64,000 bases of DNA. It comes from Polyangiaceae bacterium (GTDB lineage: Bacteria > Myxococcota_A > Polyangia > Polyangiales > Polyangiaceae). The translations under genes were made by a program, and so were the position numbers. The notes under the pieces were generated by a model. That model had not been told where the DNA came from, searched no databases, and saw nothing but the letters and a program-made list of their open reading frames with translations. This document shows positions 42,103 through 53,000 of this stretch, in pieces (position 1 is the first letter of the stretch; every line of letters starts with the position of its first letter). The stretch covers positions 1 to 64,000 of the forward strand of contig JAICQL010000012.1 in the NCBI GenBank assembly GCA_025937895.1, read 5' to 3'.

Positions 42103-43614
42103 ATGGGTCGAAGCGCAAAACCTCATTTCTTCCCCTTCGCGCTGGTGGCGGAGCTCGACGAGCTGTGCGTGGAGCGCGAACAGGCAAGGGGTATGGCCCA
42201 GGGCCTCGGCGACAGCTATCGAGAGCAGCGCATTCAGGAGCTGCAGACGGCGCTGCTCGGCCTCCCGCAGCCACAGAGTGGCTCGGTCCTGGCTGGCGCT
42301 CGGCTGGAGCGCGTGCGCGACGTGGGCAGTAGCGCCAGCGTGTGGCGTGCCACGCGGCTCGACTCGGGGGAGGAATGCGCCGTCCAGGTGTTCCACCTGA
42401 ACTGCGCCGCTCGCGGCCGGATGTTGCGGCACTTTCGCCAGGGCATCAGCGCTCTCCGTGCTCTGACGGCAGCCGGGGCGCCGGCGTCCATCGTGCGTTT
42501 CCATGCCGCGGACGAGAGCCAGCTCGCTTTCTCCACGTCGCTCGTGCAAGGCAGCAATCTGACGGACATCGCCCGGCGAGGCTGGTCGATCGAGAAGAAG
42601 ATGCAGATCTTCTCCGGCGTCTGCGACGCGCTGAAGTTTGCTCACGACCACGGCATCCTGCACCGCGATCTGCGCCCGGCGAAGGTGCTGTACGATGAGA
42701 GAGCCGAAGGCCCTGTGCTCGAGGATTTCGATCTGGCAGAGGCGCCAGACCCGGGAGACTGGTGGTACGCGGCTCCCGAGCGCAGGCAGGGCGCTGGAGA
42801 GCGGCTGCGCGAGAGCGACATCTACAGCCTGGGTCGCCTCCTGCAGTTCATGATCACCGAGCAGAGCTCGGAGCAGGGCAGGGGGCTCGCAGTCGGAGAT
42901 GAGACCATCGCCCGCATCATCGCCACGTGTACGCGCGACGAGCCGGGGGAGAGATACGGCGACGTGGCGGAAATTCAGACCGAGATCCGTCGCTGGAGAT
43001 CGGGGCTGAGCATCGCCGCGGTTCGCCAGAGCGTTCATCCCCCCACTCGCGTCTCACCCCAGAATGTCGAGGCGCTCAGCCCTCGAGACAAGCTCGCCCT
43101 GCAAGAGGGCGGGGAGGGGAGCTCGTGGGGTAAACCATTGATCCGGTACGCTGCGGTGCTAGGCGTGCTCGGGAGCCTGGCGGTCTTTGGATGGAATCAT
43201 CGCTCGGAGCTGGGCTGGGGAGCTACCGCTGCGCTGCCAGCGGCTGCGCCCGACGCCGGAGTGGCCAAAGTGCCCAAGAAGAAGAAGCGCTCGACCCGGA
43301 AGCGGGCATCGAGCCAGAAGAGCGAAGGCGCCGTGAACCTGTCGGATGCCATCAGTCGCTTGTTCACCGATCACAACGCTGTCTTTGCTCGCTGCCACTC
43401 GGGGGGAGATTGGCAGCCGGAGGAGCTGCAGGGGCGAGTGGTGACCCAGTTCAAGGTGGACGCCGACGGCGTGCTGTCCGGAGCGCGCTTGCAGGAGAGC
43501 AACATTAAGGCGCGCGGGGTGGCGAAATGCATAGTCGCTGCCCACAACGGCCTGCGCATCTACAAGAAGCCGGGGCAGCCGATGGACGGGCAGAGCCGCT
43601 ACGAGATCGAGTGA
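42103..43614 (+). CDS. Predicted transmembrane pseudokinase with AgmX/PglI C-terminal domain
   Basis: 503 residues from MGRSAKPH (ATG at 42070 is an alternative). A Ser/Thr-kinase fold spans about 65-300 with HRDLRPAKV, YAAPER and DIYSLGRLL. Three key residues are changed: the VAIK lysine is Gln (CAVQVF), the catalytic-loop Asn is Lys (RPAKV), and DFG is DFD. The glycine loop is also poor (GSSASV). A single transmembrane helix at about 346-366 (YAAVLGVLGSLAVFGW) and a Lys/Arg-rich spacer lead to an AgmX/PglI (TonB-like) domain (FARCHSGG...VTQFKVDADGVL...CIVAAHNGL). It is likely a signalling scaffold spanning the inner membrane rather than an active kinase. Confidence 0.82.
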   Translation: MGRSAKPHFFPFALVAELDELCVEREQARGMAQGLGDSYREQRIQELQTALLGLPQPQSGSVLAGARLERVRDVGSSASVWRATRLDSGEECAVQVFHLNCAARGRMLRHFRQGISALRALTAAGAPASIVRFHAADESQLAFSTSLVQGSNLTDIARRGWSIEKKMQIFSGVCDALKFAHDHGILHRDLRPAKVLYDERAEGPVLEDFDLAEAPDPGDWWYAAPERRQGAGERLRESDIYSLGRLLQFMITEQSSEQGRGLAVGDETIARIIATCTRDEPGERYGDVAEIQTEIRRWRSGLSIAAVRQSVHPPTRVSPQNVEALSPRDKLALQEGGEGSSWGKPLIRYAAVLGVLGSLAVFGWNHRSELGWGATAALPAAAPDAGVAKVPKKKKRSTRKRASSQKSEGAVNLSDAISRLFTDHNAVFARCHSGGDWQPEELQGRVVTQFKVDADGVLSGARLQESNIKARGVAKCIVAAHNGLRIYKKPGQPMDGQSRYEIE

Positions 43615-43632
43615 GCGCGGGGCGGGACTGCG

Positions 43633-45165
43633 GTGAAGAAGAGCTGGGCGTGGGGGATCGCTGCGCTTGCGCTTGCGCTGGAGCTGGTCGGTGCTGCCTT
43701 TGGCCCGTATGGCTGGTTCATCGATGAGCTCTATTATCGGGCATGCGCAGAGCGGCTGGATTGGGGGTACGTAGATCATCCACCGCTGTCCGTCGCGGTG
43801 CTGGCCGCGTCCCGCGCTCTGTTCGGGGACTCGCTGCTGGCGATGCGCTTCTGGCCGGCGCTGGCGCTGGCTACCACGGCGCTGGTGTCGAGCGCGCTCG
43901 CCCGGCGCCTGGGCGGCGGGGGCTTTGCGCAGACGCTCGCGGCATTGAGTGTGGTGTCGAGCCCGGTTGCCTTGCTGCTCGGCAGCTTCTTTTCGATGAA
44001 CGCCCTCGAGCTGCTGCTCTGGCCGCTGTGTGCGCTCGTCTTTCTGCAGGTGCTGGAGCGGGGCGGAGCGCTCTGGCTGGGGTTTGGCGCGCTGCTGGGC
44101 CTGGCCGTCCTGAACAAGCACACCAGCGCAGTGTTCGGTGTGGCCCTGCTCGCTGGCGCTCTGCTCACCCCTGCACGTTGGCAGCTTCGCACGCGCTGGC
44201 CCTGGCTCGGTGGATTGACGGCCGTGCTGGTCATTGCGCCCAATCTTCTCTGGCAACAGGCTCACGGCTGGCCGTCGCTCGAGTTCTACGAGCAGGCGCA
44301 GAGGCTCAAGAACGTGTACACCCCCGCCTTCCAGATCCTGGCCAGCCAGGCCCTGGTAGCGGGCCCCACGGCGCTGCCGCTTGCCATCGCCGGCGTGGCT
44401 GCGTTGCTTCGTGAGCGGGCTCGTGCAGCCTCCTTCGCGCTGGGCATCGCCTTTCTGGGCTTGCTCGCTGGGCTGGTGCTCTCGCACAGCAGCCGCTTCG
44501 AGCGCCTGGTCGGCTACTATCCGATCCTGTTCGCCGCCGGGGCCGTGGCGCTGGAGCGCGCGGCGCAACAGGGCAGGGCCTGGCTGCGCGCCCTGTCCCT
44601 GGGCCTGGTTCCACTCGGTGCCGTCGCGCTCGCTCCCATCTCGTTGCCGGTCTTTCCCGTCTCGCTGGTGCAGGCGTACGCCGCCACCCTGGGCATCGTT
44701 CCGCAGATTGAGAAGAACCGCGCCAGCGCACTGCCGCAGTGGTTCGCCGATCGTCTGTCCTGGCCGGAGCTGGCCCAGGAAGTGGCGCGTGCGCAGCAAG
44801 CCCTGACGAGCGAGGAGCGCAAGCGCGCACTGCTCTTCGCGACCAGCTATGGCGAGGCCGGAGCGCTCGAGCTCTGGGGGCCCGCGCTCGGGCTGCCGCC
44901 CGTGCTCTCCAACCACAACACCTACCATCTCTGGTCGCGCTCATTGCTCGAGCAAAGAGAGGCGCAAGAGGCCGGAGCGGCTGTCTGGATCAGCCTCGGT
45001 GTTCCGCCAGAGCGGCTCGCGCGCTGGTTTGAGCGTGTGGAGCCGATCGGCGCGTTCGAATGCGCGGACTGTATCGACTGGCGGCGTCGCCGACCCATCG
45101 TCGTGGCACGTGCGCCCAGGGTCCCGCTCCTGCAGCTCTGGCCAGAGCTGAAGCACTTCGAGTGA
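43633..45165 (+). CDS. GT39/ArnT-like polytopic glycosyltransferase
   Basis: 510 residues from a GTG, 18 bases after the pseudokinase stop. About ten transmembrane helices. The first periplasmic loop has the acidic motif FIDELYYRACAERLDWGYVDHPPL, with the DE pair and 'Y.DHPPL' typical of dolichyl-phosphate-mannose/undecaprenyl-phosphate sugar transferases. A further signature is NKHTSAVF in a later helix. The C-terminal soluble region contains FATSYGEAGALELWGP and SNHNTYHLW, recurring in bacterial members of this family. It would transfer a sugar from a polyprenyl-phosphate carrier to protein or glycan outside the inner membrane. Confidence 0.8.
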   Translation: MKKSWAWGIAALALALELVGAAFGPYGWFIDELYYRACAERLDWGYVDHPPLSVAVLAASRALFGDSLLAMRFWPALALATTALVSSALARRLGGGGFAQTLAALSVVSSPVALLLGSFFSMNALELLLWPLCALVFLQVLERGGALWLGFGALLGLAVLNKHTSAVFGVALLAGALLTPARWQLRTRWPWLGGLTAVLVIAPNLLWQQAHGWPSLEFYEQAQRLKNVYTPAFQILASQALVAGPTALPLAIAGVAALLRERARAASFALGIAFLGLLAGLVLSHSSRFERLVGYYPILFAAGAVALERAAQQGRAWLRALSLGLVPLGAVALAPISLPVFPVSLVQAYAATLGIVPQIEKNRASALPQWFADRLSWPELAQEVARAQQALTSEERKRALLFATSYGEAGALELWGPALGLPPVLSNHNTYHLWSRSLLEQREAQEAGAAVWISLGVPPERLARWFERVEPIGAFECADCIDWRRRRPIVVARAPRVPLLQLWPELKHFE

Positions 45166-45225
45166 AGCAGCGGCCGCGGCGATTTGCTGCTGGCGCGCCC
45201 GTGCTGACTCGGCGAGGCTACTGCG

Positions 45226-47019
45226 ATGGCGCGCTTCGACCCCCATTCCTGGTGTGACAGCGATCAACCCGAGACAGAGTCGCTCGATCTGGAGCTGCGC
45301 GTCGACTTTGACAGCCACACGCTCGCGGGCGAGGTGAAGCTCCAGCTACGCGCCAGCTCGCTCTCGGCCCACGGCGGCCCGCTGGATCTGGACACGCGCG
45401 AGCTGGCCATCGTCTCCATCGACAGCACCGCGGGCAAGAAGCTCCCGTATTCGCTCGAGCCGCTCGACCCCATCCTCGGCGCCCGGCTGCGCATCGACCT
45501 GCCCGCCGGGGTCGACGGGGTGCGCATTCGCTACCGCACCTCGGAGCGCGCCTCGGCGCTGGGCTGGCTGGAGCCCGCTCAGACGGCGTCCGGCCAGCAT
45601 CCGTACCTGTTCTCGCAGTGCCAGGCGATCCATGCGCGCTCCATCGTGCCACTGCAGGATACGCCGCGGCGCCGGGTGACGTTCGCGGCGCGTCTGGATG
45701 TACCCGCCGAGCTGCGCAGCCTGATGGCGGCCCGGTTTGTCGCCCGGCAACCCGGGTCTGCCGGGCGCGCCATCGATCACTGGCAGATGCCGGAGCCGAT
45801 TCCACCCTATCTCCTGGCCCTGGCCGTGGGCGATGTCGCGAGCCGCGAGCTGTCGCCGCGGGTGCGCGTGTGGGCCGAGCCGGCGCAGCTGGAGGCGGCC
45901 GCCCGCGAGTTCGAGGCGGTGGAGTCGATGATCGAGGCCGCCGAGCGCCTGTTTGGCAGCTACGACTGGGAGCGCTTCGACTTGCTCGTCATGCCGCCGT
46001 CGTTCCCGTATGGCGGGATGGAGAATCCGCGCCTCACCTTCCTCACTCCGTCGCTCATCGCTGGCGATCGCTCGCTCGTCAACGTGGTGGCGCACGAGCT
46101 GGCGCACTCCTGGACGGGTAACCTGGTCTCGAACGCCACGGCAGAGCACTTCTGGCTGAACGAGGGCTTCACCGTGTACGCCGAGCGCCGCATCCTCGAG
46201 GCCCTGGAGGGGCGTGATGTGGCCGAGTTGCACGCGGCCGTGGGGCGCCAGGCCCTGGAGCGAGCGCTGCAGCGCCTTGCGGCGCAGCCACAGCTGACCC
46301 GGCTGCGCACGCAGCTCGGCGGCGTCGATCCCGACCACGCCTTCAGCCTGATACCGTACGAGAAGGGCTACCTCCTGCTGCGCGCGCTGGAGGAGTCTGA
46401 AGGGCGCGAGCGCTGGGATGCATTTCTGCGCCAGTACATGCGCCGCTTTCGCTTCTGCTCCATCACCACGGAGGAGCTGACCGAGCTCATCGAGGCAGAG
46501 CTACCCGGCGCGCTGGAGCGCGTGAACGCGCGTGCCTATCTGCACGGTGAGGGGCTGCCCCCTGGCGCGCCGGCGGCACGCTCGCAGCGCCTCGCCCAGC
46601 TCCGGGCGCTGCCGCCCGCTCTTCCCGATGCAGCCAGTGGGCTCACCCTCTCGCCGCTCGAGTGGCCGCTGTACCTCGACCACATGCCGCGCCCCACCTC
46701 GCAGGAGACATGTGCGGCGCTCGACCAGCGCTTTCAGCTGAGCGCGAGCCACAACACCGAGATCCTCTCGGCCTGGCTGCAGCTGGCGCTGGAGTCTGAA
46801 TATGCGCCCGCGCTGCCGCGCGCCGAGGCGTTTCTCGGCGAGGTCGGGCGCATGAAGTACCTGCGGCCGCTGTACCGCGCCCTGGCACGGCGCCCGCACA
46901 CGCGCGAGCGAGCTCGGGCGCTCTTCGCGCGGCATCGCCCCGGCTACCACCCCATCGCGTGCCACGTGATCGAGCAGGTGCTGCGCGAGGCCGAGGCCGA
47001 GGTGGCGGGCACGCCCTGA
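45226..47019 (+). CDS. M1-family zinc aminopeptidase (leukotriene-A4-hydrolase-like)
   Basis: 597 residues. An N-terminal beta domain (about 1-190) is followed by a thermolysin-like catalytic domain. That domain has the exopeptidase motif GGMENPRL near 262 and zinc site HELAHSWTGNL...WLNEGF (HExxH-x18-E) at about 289-312. The C-terminal armadillo-like helical domain (about 440-597) ends ARHRPGYHPIACHVIEQVL. Size and domain order match LTA4H-type aminopeptidases. No signal peptide, so probably cytoplasmic peptide turnover. It is co-directional with the glycosyltransferase (60-base gap). Confidence 0.93.
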   Translation: MARFDPHSWCDSDQPETESLDLELRVDFDSHTLAGEVKLQLRASSLSAHGGPLDLDTRELAIVSIDSTAGKKLPYSLEPLDPILGARLRIDLPAGVDGVRIRYRTSERASALGWLEPAQTASGQHPYLFSQCQAIHARSIVPLQDTPRRRVTFAARLDVPAELRSLMAARFVARQPGSAGRAIDHWQMPEPIPPYLLALAVGDVASRELSPRVRVWAEPAQLEAAAREFEAVESMIEAAERLFGSYDWERFDLLVMPPSFPYGGMENPRLTFLTPSLIAGDRSLVNVVAHELAHSWTGNLVSNATAEHFWLNEGFTVYAERRILEALEGRDVAELHAAVGRQALERALQRLAAQPQLTRLRTQLGGVDPDHAFSLIPYEKGYLLLRALEESEGRERWDAFLRQYMRRFRFCSITTEELTELIEAELPGALERVNARAYLHGEGLPPGAPAARSQRLAQLRALPPALPDAASGLTLSPLEWPLYLDHMPRPTSQETCAALDQRFQLSASHNTEILSAWLQLALESEYAPALPRAEAFLGEVGRMKYLRPLYRALARRPHTRERARALFARHRPGYHPIACHVIEQVLREAEAEVAGTP

Positions 47020-47205
47020 GGTCGGGCATCAGCGCCGTGCCGGCGCGTCTCAGCGTGGCGGTTTGTCAGCGCGGCAGGCTGACGAGCGCAGCAACAGTCG
47101 GTGGATAGTGCACCCCTGGGGTAGGGGAGCGCGCTCTCTTCGCGCTATGACGCGAAGTAGCCGCGGGCGAAGTGCCCGGAAACCCCATCGAGGGAGGAAC
47201 GTGGG

Positions 47206-50016
47206 ATGGACCGTCAACTGCCGATACCCCCATGCCCGAGCGCAACGTACCGGCTGCAGTTGCACGCCGGGTTCAAGCTGGCCCAGGCCACGGAGCTCGT
47301 CGACTACCTGTCGCAGCTCGGCATCACCCATGTGTATGCCTCGCCGGTCCTGACGGCGCGCCCGGGCTCGACTCACGGCTATGACGTGATCAACCACGAT
47401 CAAGTCAATCCGGAGCTGGGCACCGCGCAGGACTTTGACCAGCTAGTGGCTGCCCTGCAGGCGCGGGGGATGGGTCTGATCCTGGACATCGTCCCCAATC
47501 ACATGGGGGTGGGCGGCAATGATAACGCCTGGTGGCTCGACACGCTGGAGTGGGGAGAAGACTCGCCGTACGCCCGCTTCTTTGACATCGACTTCAAGAC
47601 CAAGCGGCCGGGGCTACGCGGCAAGGTGATGATCCCTGTGCTCGGCGACCAGTACGGCAAGGTGCTGCAGAGCGGGGAGCTCACGTTGAGCTTTGATGCC
47701 GTCGCGGGCAGCTTCAGCGCCTGGTACTTCGACCATCGTTTCCCCATCGATCCGCGTACGTACAGCCAGATTGTCGGGGCCGGGGCGAGCTTGCCCGCCG
47801 CGCAGCGCGAGCTCTTGCAGCGCTTTGAGGCGCTCGCGGCGCTCGAGGGCGGGGTGTACGATGCAGGGCAGGCGCTGAAGGCCGAGCTCGCGCGGCAGGT
47901 GGGGCGCGATGCAGGCCTGGCAGAGCAGCTCGGGGCAGCGGCTCGAGCGCTGCTGGGCACGCCGGGCGACCTTGGTAGCTGGCAGCGGCTGCACGAGCTG
48001 CTGGAGAGTCAGAGCTATCGCCCCACGTACTGGCGCGCGGCCGCGGACGAGATCAACTACCGGCGCTTCTTCAACATCAATGACCTCGCGGGGCTCCGCG
48101 TGGAGCTGCCGGAGGTGTTCGAGGCGACACACCGGCTGGTGTTGCGCTGGGTGGCGGAAGGCAAGGTACAGGGCCTGCGCATCGATCACATCGACGGGCT
48201 GTTCGATCCGAAGTCCTATTGTGAAGTCTTGCGGGAGCGGGCGCAGGGGCCGGCAGGGCCGGCGTACATCGCCGTGGAGAAGATCCTGGCAGCGCACGAG
48301 CGCCTGCCCGCCGAGTGGCCCATCGCCGGCACCAGCGGCTATGACAGCGTCAGCTTGATCAATGGCCTGTTCGTGGACCCGGCGGGTGAGCGCTCGCTGG
48401 ACCGCGTCTACCGGTACGTCGCCGGGCGCCAGGAGAGCTTTGACGACGTGCTTCAGGCTTGCAAGCGCCTGGTCCTGCAGAGCGCGTTCGCCAGCGAGCT
48501 GACCGTGCTGGCCAACGCACTGCACCGCGTCTCCTCGTCGAGCCTGCTGACGAGAGACTACACACGGCGCGCGCTCCGCTCGGCGATCGAAGACATCTTC
48601 GTGCAGCTGCCGGTGTACCGCACGTACGTCACGGCGCAGGGCGCGTCCGAGCAGGATCGGCGCTACCTGGACTGGGCCATCGGCAAGGCCAGGCGCGCTG
48701 CCACCACCGCAGACACCAGCATCTTCGAACTCCTGCGCACCGTGCTCATGGGCCATGCGCCAGAGGGCAGCGAAGGTGGCGGCAGTGAGCTGGCGGCGCT
48801 GGCCATGCGGGCGCAGCAGCTCTCGGGGCCGGTGATGGCGAAGGGCATGGAGGATACGGCCTTCTACCGCTACCACCGGCTCATCTCCCTGAATGAAGTG
48901 GGGGGCGATCCACGTCGCTTCGGCGTGACGTTGGCGCAGTTTCACGCGGCCAACACCGAGCGGCTCAGCCACTGGCCCAGCACCATGCTGGCCGCCTCGA
49001 CCCACGACACCAAGCGCGGCGAGGACGCCCGCGCGCGCATCAATCTGCTCAGCGAGCTGCCACGCCAGTGGCTGCGCCAGGTCGCGCTGTGGATGCGGGT
49101 GAACCGCAGTCGCCGCCGCGAGCTCGAAGGCGCGCGGCCCGCGCCACACCCCGTGGACGAATACCTGTATTATCAGACCCTGATGGGGGCGTGGCCGGCC
49201 GAGCTCGGAGCGAGCGATGAGGCTGGCATGCTGGCTTTTGCAGAGCGCGTGGTGGCGTTTCTGCAAAAGGCCGTGCGCGAGGGGAAAGAGCGCTCCAGCT
49301 GGGACAATCCAGACAGCGAATACGAGCAGGCGCTCGAGCAATTCGTGGGTGAGACCTTGCGTCCGTCCAGCACGAACCCCTTCCCCGAGCAGATGGCGAG
49401 CTGGGTGGCGCGCATCGCGCGCTGGGGCGCGATCAACAGCCTCAGCCAGAGCCTGTTGCGCCTCACGATTCCGGGAGTGCCCGACACCTACCAGGGCAGC
49501 GAGCTGTGGGAGCTCAGCATGGTCGACCCCGACAACCGCCGCCCCGTGGACTACGCTACCCGGCGCCGGCTGCTCGAGCTCGCCTTGCGGGTGGAAGCGG
49601 CGAGCCTGCGACCGGGCGAAGGCCAGCGCGCCTTGCAGGAGCTCACCGCACACTGGCAAGACGGACGGGAGAAGCTGTATCTCTTCCGGCGCGTGCTCAC
49701 TTACCGCCGCGAGCACGCGCAGCTGTTTCAGAGTGGCAGCTACGTGCCGCTGGCCACGGCGGGTGCCGCCGCCGAGCACGTCTGCGCCTTCGCGCGCCAG
49801 TCAGCGAGCGAGAGCGCCATCGTGCTCGTCCCGCGGCTGCTGGCGAAGCTCCAGGGCGACCCGGCCACGCCGCCGCGCTGGCAAGATACGACCGTGGCCG
49901 TGCCCAGCGGGCGTTATCGCTGCCTGCTGAGCGGAAGCTTGCTCGATGTGACCGAGCCCCTGCCCGTCGCGCGCGTGTTCGAGAGCTTTCCGGTGGCGAT
50001 GCTGGTCAGCACGTGA
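47206..50016 (+). CDS. treY: Malto-oligosyltrehalose synthase TreY
   Basis: 936 residues, ATG preceded by GAGGGAGGAACG. A GH13 subfamily enzyme that isomerises the reducing-end alpha-1,4 bond of malto-oligosaccharides to an alpha,alpha-1,1 trehalose end. Motifs are ATYRLQLHAGFKLAQATELV at the start, ILDIVPNHMGVGGND, LRIDHIDGLFDPK (nucleophile Asp), VEKILA (acid Glu) and STHDTKRGEDARARI (transition-state Asp). TreZ, which would release trehalose, is not in the window. The converging gene makes malto-oligosaccharides available by debranching and disproportionation. Confidence 0.95.
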   Translation: MDRQLPIPPCPSATYRLQLHAGFKLAQATELVDYLSQLGITHVYASPVLTARPGSTHGYDVINHDQVNPELGTAQDFDQLVAALQARGMGLILDIVPNHMGVGGNDNAWWLDTLEWGEDSPYARFFDIDFKTKRPGLRGKVMIPVLGDQYGKVLQSGELTLSFDAVAGSFSAWYFDHRFPIDPRTYSQIVGAGASLPAAQRELLQRFEALAALEGGVYDAGQALKAELARQVGRDAGLAEQLGAAARALLGTPGDLGSWQRLHELLESQSYRPTYWRAAADEINYRRFFNINDLAGLRVELPEVFEATHRLVLRWVAEGKVQGLRIDHIDGLFDPKSYCEVLRERAQGPAGPAYIAVEKILAAHERLPAEWPIAGTSGYDSVSLINGLFVDPAGERSLDRVYRYVAGRQESFDDVLQACKRLVLQSAFASELTVLANALHRVSSSSLLTRDYTRRALRSAIEDIFVQLPVYRTYVTAQGASEQDRRYLDWAIGKARRAATTADTSIFELLRTVLMGHAPEGSEGGGSELAALAMRAQQLSGPVMAKGMEDTAFYRYHRLISLNEVGGDPRRFGVTLAQFHAANTERLSHWPSTMLAASTHDTKRGEDARARINLLSELPRQWLRQVALWMRVNRSRRRELEGARPAPHPVDEYLYYQTLMGAWPAELGASDEAGMLAFAERVVAFLQKAVREGKERSSWDNPDSEYEQALEQFVGETLRPSSTNPFPEQMASWVARIARWGAINSLSQSLLRLTIPGVPDTYQGSELWELSMVDPDNRRPVDYATRRRLLELALRVEAASLRPGEGQRALQELTAHWQDGREKLYLFRRVLTYRREHAQLFQSGSYVPLATAGAAAEHVCAFARQSASESAIVLVPRLLAKLQGDPATPPRWQDTTVAVPSGRYRCLLSGSLLDVTEPLPVARVFESFPVAMLVST

Positions 50017-50024
50017 TGGCAGCG

Positions 50025-50041
50025 GAGCTGCCCGGCAGCTC
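50025..50041. terminator. Hairpin between convergent treY and treX-malQ
   Basis: GAGCTG-CCCGG-CAGCTC forms a 6-bp perfect stem (extended by a G-T pair) in the 25-base gap between the two stop codons. Position and symmetry suit a bidirectional terminator. There is no T-run. Confidence 0.5.
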
Positions 50042-53000
50042 TCAGAGCGGCTTGCGCCCAGCCTCGCGGGCCAGCTGCGCCAGCCGCTCCGTCGTCTCGC
50101 GATCCGCCGCCAGCTGCTCGACGCTCATCGGCATGCGATAGCACCAGTTCGCCGGGTCCACCGTACCCGGCGTGTTGATGCGCTCGCGCGTGCCCAGCGC
50201 ATCCTGCAGGGTGACGAGCGCGAGCGTGGAGGGGGAGCAATACAGGGCCGCCAGCAACACATCGCGCACCTTCGGATCGAACGGCGCCTCTGGATCGAGC
50301 GAGGCGAGCGACGGGATCTTGCGTAGCTCCTCGCGCTCCTCGCGCGAGAGCGCGTCGTACCAGTCCGCCGTGGTGTCCGTATCGTGGGTGGAGTTGGTGC
50401 ACGCGGAGATCTCGGGCCAGGACGCCGGGTCCCGATAGGTGCTCTCATCCTTCTCCCAGCGCAGCACGCGATAGCCGGCCACACAGATCTTGTCGAGCGA
50501 CGGGCGCAGGAACGGCGGCACCGTGCCCAGGTCCTCTGCCACCACCTCTGCCCAGCGAGTCATCAGCCGCATCACGTGCTCGCCGAGCGAGACCTGCGCC
50601 AGCTCTTGCTCCGGGGTGAAGCCGCTCGAGTGCCCGTCGGTGGAGCGGAAATACGTGCGGTAGAAGCCGATGGCGTGATCGACCCGGTAGATGCTGAACA
50701 GCGAGCCCGCGCGCATGGCGCGCGCCTTGATCCAGGCAAAGTCCGTCTGCTCCAGCAGATGCCAGTCATACACCGGCAAGCCCCAGTCCTGGCCGTCCTC
50801 GCAGAAGTCATCGGGAGGCGTGCCCACGTGCAGGTCGGTCCGGAACAGCTGGCGGTTGGCCCAGACATCTGCCGAATCCATGCCCACCGTGAAGGGCAGG
50901 TCGCCCATGAGCTCCACCCCGAGGCTGCTCGCCTGCCGCCGCGCGCGCCGCCACTGCAGGTCGAGCTGCCACTGCAGCCACTTTGCTCGCAGCAGCGCGT
51001 CTTCGTGCCGCTTCGTCGCCTCTGCCAGAGCCCCGGGCACCCTGTCCCGCAGCCCGGCAGGCCAATCCAGCCAGCTCTTGCCGAGCTCATCGTGCAACAC
51101 GCTGAACAGCGCAAAGTCCTGCAGCCAGGGCCGGTGCTCCTTGATGAAGGCCGCCAGCTGCGCGGCGCGCGGCGTTTGCTTGCGCCACTCCTCGCGCAGG
51201 AAGTGCTCAAAAGCGCGCTCCGTCGCCTCGCGCTTCGCGGCGCGCACATCGGTCCAGCTCACCAGCTGCGCGCTGCTGGCCGCTTCCAGGCGCGCGCGGC
51301 CCTCCGCAGAGAGCGCGTCGCGCCCCCCCGCTGCGCGGAAGTCCTCACACTCATCAAACGAGAGATAGATCGGGTCCAGCGCAAAGGCAGAGAGCGCCGC
51401 GTACGGGCTGGGGTCGTAGCCGGACACCATGTTGACCGGCAGCAGTTGCACGACGGAGAAGCCGGCCCCGTGCGCCCACTCGGCGAAGCGCGGCAGATCC
51501 GGGATCTCGCCCAGCCCCCAGCCAGCGCCCGAGCGAATCGAGAACAACGGCACCAGCACCCCGGCGCGGCGGCGCCGCCGCTGCGCTTCGCTGCGCAGCA
51601 CCCGAGCAGGAGCCGCCTTGGCCTCGCGCGCGGCCTCCGCTGCCAGCGGCTGCCGGAACACCGCCAGAGCCCGCCCGGCGACCTCGTATTCTCCGGAGCA
51701 CTTGGCGTCGCTCGGCTTGCTCGGATCAGAGCTGTCGAGCTCCAGCAGCCAGTCGCCACTGCCCTCTTCCGGCAGCTGAAACTTCACCGGCTCGGGGTGC
51801 GCGTTCATGAGCATCAGCAGACTGTCACCCACCAGCCGCTGCCCGCGCTCGTCGAGCGCGCGGATCGCGTCCCCGCCGAGCAGCAGCCCAAAAGATGAGA
51901 TCCACGGCCGCTGCCAGTCCTCGGGGCGCATCTCGTCGCCATCCGGCCGCAGCCAGGCCAGATCCTTCACCTCGGAGTGCCAGATGTAGTCGCCGGTCAA
52001 GAACCGCGTGTGTCGCAGCACCGGGTGCTTGCGCCGCAGCGCCACCAGCCGGCGCACCTGCTCCAGCAGCCGCTTCCGACGCTCGTCCAGCTTCCAGTCC
52101 ACCCAGGAGAGCTCGTTGTCCTGGCAATAGGCGTTGTTGTTGCCGCGCTGCGTGCGACCCATCTCGTCGCCGCCGAGCAGCATGGGCACGCCCTGGGAGA
52201 GCAGCAAGGTGGCAAGCAAGTTCAGCTTCTGCCGCTCGCGTAGCTCCACGATGACAGGGTCGTCCGTCTCACCCTCCACCCCGTGGTTCCAGGACTGGTT
52301 GTCGTCAGCACCGTCCTGGTTCTGTTCGCCGTTATCGGCGTTGTGCTTGTCCTGGTAAGTGACGAGATCGTGCAGGGTGAAGCCATCGTGCGCGGTGATG
52401 AAGTTGACCGTCGCCTGCGGCCGCCGCCCGCCATCCTGGTACAGATCGGACGAGCCGCTCAGGCGATAGCCCACCTCCGACGCCAGGTTTTCATCACCCT
52501 TCCAGTAGCGCCGGATGGCGTCGCGGAACTTGCCATTCCACTCGCGAAATGGCGCCGGAAAGTTCCCCACCTGATAGCCGCCGAGCCCGCAGTCCCACGG
52601 CTCCGCGATCAGCTTCACCCGCGACAGCAGCGGATCCTGATTGATGATCTGAAAGATCGGCGCATGCCGGCTGAACTCACCCGCCTCCACCCGCCCCAAC
52701 GTGCTGGCCAGGTCGAAGCGGAAGCCATCGACGTGCATCTCGCTCACCCAGTAGCGCAGTGAGTCCACGATCAGCCGCGCCGTCTCCGGCCGCGAGGCGT
52801 TGATGCTGTTGCCCGTGCCCGTGAAGTCCAGGTAGTAGCGAGCCTCCGGCATCAGCCAGTAGTACGTGGCGTTGTCGATGCCACGCAGGCTCAAGGTCGG
52901 CCCCAGGTGATTGCCCTCGCAGCTGTGGTTGTAGACCACGTCCAGGATCACCTCGATGCCCGCGGCGTGCAGCGCCTTGACCATCGCCTTGAACTCCTGG

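Noticed and set aside
47614-49779. 721-codon minus-strand ORF opposite treY
   Set aside because: Antisense shadow of a well-supported enzyme gene.
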